Below are positions 5,043-6,335 of a stretch of DNA of 6,335 nucleotides, piece by piece. Positions within the stretch are counted from its first letter, which is position 1. Each line of letters begins with the position of its first letter. Position numbers and translations under genes: made by a program. Origin of the DNA: DAHUYF01 sp052143095 (GTDB taxonomy: Bacteria > Pseudomonadota > Alphaproteobacteria > ATCC43930 > CGMCC-115725); the NCBI GenBank assembly GCA_052143095.1, contig JBKQTR010000278.1, positions 1-6,335 on the forward strand. The letters run 5' to 3'. The notes under the pieces are model-generated. The model was not told the origin of the DNA, did not search any database, and saw only the letters and a program-made list of their open reading frames with translations.

Positions 5043-5558
5043 GTGGTCGCAAAGGCTCTCTATGCGCAAGCAGAACGATACGACCGACTAGCCAAGGTGC
5101 CTCCACCTGATATAGCTCCTGGGGCACATTTTTTGGACTCGCCAAGACATCCAGATTTGGCCGCTCTCTGCGATCTCTGGCGCAGCAAACGCGGCCTGCG
5201 CTTGATGCCGTCGAGGTCAGACTTTGACCCTGCGGAGTTCCATCGACTGTTGCCGGACGTCTTTATGGTGCAGATAGACGGTCGCTACACAGTACGGCTG
5301 GTGGGCGAGAGAGTCGTGGAATTCTTTGGCCGCAGTACCAAGGGCTACCCCGCCGGAACGTTTATGCGTCCGGAAGGCCGCGACGCAATAAAGCGCCTCA
5401 TGGACCTAGTGGTCCAACGCCGGACTCCCATTTTTCGTGCAGGCCCAGCCTACTGGTCAGAATCAAAGACGCACAAATGCTTTGAAGCTTGCTTCCTACC
5501 GCTCTCCGCCGACGACAAGGCGGTGGAGGTGATCCTTGCGGCAGTCAAGTTTGGCTGA
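5043..5558 (+). CDS. Stand-alone PAS domain protein (PAS_5 type), 171 aa
   Basis: This is a cytoplasmic single-domain protein resembling the alphaproteobacterial PAS_5 family. Visible features are a helix with LCDLWRSKRG (residues 42-51), PSRSDFDP (56-63), a conserved-looking LLPDVFMVQI (69-78), the core strand and loop YTVRLVGERVVEFFGRSTKG (82-101), and a closing strand pair ending FLPLSADDKAVEVILAAVKF. There is no kinase, GGDEF, EAL or helix-turn-helix output domain, so it probably works by binding a partner; the ligand is unknown. The start chosen is GTG at 5043-5045, six bases after AGGGAGG (5030-5036). An in-frame ATG at 4830 would add 71 low-complexity residues and has no ribosome site. 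The repeats at 4890-4952 and the promoter at 4954-4982 may control it. It converges on the transposase, 31 bases from its stop. Confidence 0.8.
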   Translation: MVAKALYAQAERYDRLAKVPPPDIAPGAHFLDSPRHPDLAALCDLWRSKRGLRLMPSRSDFDPAEFHRLLPDVFMVQIDGRYTVRLVGERVVEFFGRSTKGYPAGTFMRPEGRDAIKRLMDLVVQRRTPIFRAGPAYWSESKTHKCFEACFLPLSADDKAVEVILAAVKFG

Positions 5559-5589
5559 GCTTCCAGCGCCTAGTTGTCCCTACCAGAAA

Positions 5590-6335
5590 CTACGTCCGAC
5601 AGTATTGGTGGTGCAGGCTGCCGAGGACGGGCAGCGACATGATCCGACCGATCCGGTGGATCGGTCGATGGGTCGGGGCGTCTTTGTTCAGTGACAGGTG
5701 AGTCCGGAGCTCGTTGTAATAAGAGACGTAGGCTGTGACGATGCGGCGGAGGTGAGCCTCGCCGAACACGACGAGATGGTCGAGACACTCCCGCCGGATC
5801 GAGCCGATCAGCCGTTCGACGTATCCATTCTGCCAAGGCGATCGCGGAGCCGTCGGCCGATCGCGGATGCCCATGCTCTTGAGGCGTCGGGTGACGACTT
5901 GACCATAGACGGCATCACGATCTCGGATCAGGTAGCGTGGAGCTTCAGTCCACGGAAATGCTTCGGTGATCTGTTGAGCGATCCACTCCGCTGTCGGATG
6001 GGAGGTGACGCCGAACGATAGGATCCGTCGCCGATGATGGCCGAGGATGACCAGCACATAGAGGAGGCGGAAGCCGATCGTCGGTACCACGAGCAGATCC
6101 ATCGCGGCGATGCCGGCGGTGTGGTTACGCAGAAACGTCTTCCAGTTCTGGCTCGGCGGTCGCCGACATCGCGCCATGTACTTCGCCACTGTCGACTGCG
6201 CGACCTCGATGCCGAGCTTGAGCAGCTCGCCATGAATGCGCGGCGCGCCCCACAGCGGATTGGCAAGGCTCATCTCGCGAATAAGATCACGCAGGTCGCG
6301 CGGGATTCGCGGGCGACCACCGTGTGCGCGAGACT
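5590..6335 (-). CDS. DDE integrase-core transposase, C-terminal part
   Basis: This is a retroviral-integrase-type (rve) transposase that would cut and join the ends of an insertion sequence. The frame is open to the window edge, so the N-terminus (with the DNA-binding domain) lies beyond 6335; GGRPRIPRDLRDLIREMSLA reads through the ATG at 6271-6273, which is therefore internal. Counting from that Met, the catalytic triad is D59 (in AAMDLLVVP), D118 (in YLIRDRDAVYG) and E153 (in WQNGYVERLIGSIRRE), a D-x34-E spacing. The motif NPLWGAPRIHGELLKLGI precedes the core and YYNELRTHLSLNKDAP follows it; the C-terminus SLHHQYCRT appears complete. No frameshift is visible. The exact family (IS3 or IS481 group) cannot be settled from this part. 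Confidence 0.9.
   Translation of the reverse strand, partial: SRAHGGRPRIPRDLRDLIREMSLANPLWGAPRIHGELLKLGIEVAQSTVAKYMARCRRPPSQNWKTFLRNHTAGIAAMDLLVVPTIGFRLLYVLVILGHHRRRILSFGVTSHPTAEWIAQQITEAFPWTEAPRYLIRDRDAVYGQVVTRRLKSMGIRDRPTAPRSPWQNGYVERLIGSIRRECLDHLVVFGEAHLRRIVTAYVSYYNELRTHLSLNKDAPTHRPIHRIGRIMSLPVLGSLHHQYCRT
5590..6335 (-). mobile_element. Partial insertion sequence, cut by the window edge
   Basis: The transposase marks an insertion sequence whose 3' end lies at or left of 5590 and whose other end is outside the window. The terminal inverted repeat cannot be assigned because its partner is not visible. The left boundary probably falls in the 31 bases between the PAS stop (5558) and the transposase stop, so the element sits directly behind the PAS gene without interrupting it. 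Confidence 0.7.

Noticed and set aside
4771..5145. 124-aa minus-strand frame with LLYPxIx repeats
   Set aside because: It overlaps the 21-bp repeats and the start of the PAS gene in antisense; no ribosome site and no recognisable domain. The repeats explain its regular look.
5698..6021. 107-aa plus-strand frame
   Set aside because: Antisense shadow of the transposase, whose catalytic residues are clear on the minus strand.

Overview
The window looks like chromosome or accessory DNA from a GC-rich alphaproteobacterium, most likely a Rhizobiales member (Bradyrhizobium, Rhodopseudomonas or Methylobacterium type). This rests on the G/C-rich third codon positions, a PAS_5-type protein at 5043-5558, and many very short orphan genes with good AGGAGG-type ribosome sites. 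It is inference from style, not from a marker gene. There is no rRNA, tRNA, CRISPR array or housekeeping gene.

Layout. Bases 90-305 (minus) hold a small soluble orphan. Bases 306-819 hold no clear gene apart from one long inverted repeat. Bases 820-984 (plus) encode a single-pass membrane microprotein. An extended -10 promoter and a strong intrinsic terminator (1064-1162) then frame a possible small RNA. Bases 1339-1575 (minus) may encode a helical orphan. Bases 1879-2079 (plus) encode a helical orphan with a perfect ribosome site, followed by a GC-rich hairpin. Bases 2399-2584 and 2700-2915 (plus) are two more orphans. Next come two minus-strand membrane microproteins: 3167-3271 (34 aa, short and easily missed) and 3464-3730 (88 aa, with a five-copy 15-bp repeat encoding MSRDR). 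Bases 3950-4171 (plus) encode a beta-rich orphan. Bases 4247-4413 (minus) look like a small gene broken by a one-base frameshift. Bases 4578-4784 (minus) encode an intact orphan followed by a terminator. Bases 5043-5558 (plus) encode a stand-alone PAS-domain protein with a three-copy 21-bp direct repeat upstream. The right end (5590-6335, minus) is the C-terminal part of a DDE integrase-core transposase that runs out of the window.

How the parts relate. I see no metabolic operon. The genes are mostly monocistronic, point both ways, and encode proteins of 34-90 residues with no recognised function. Three of them share one design: a short N-terminus, one hydrophobic helix and an arginine-rich tail. 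The only confidently assigned proteins are the PAS_5-type sensor domain and the transposase. Together with two in-frame tandem repeats and one likely decayed gene, this suggests a variable, orphan-rich region beside an insertion sequence rather than a single integrated pathway.
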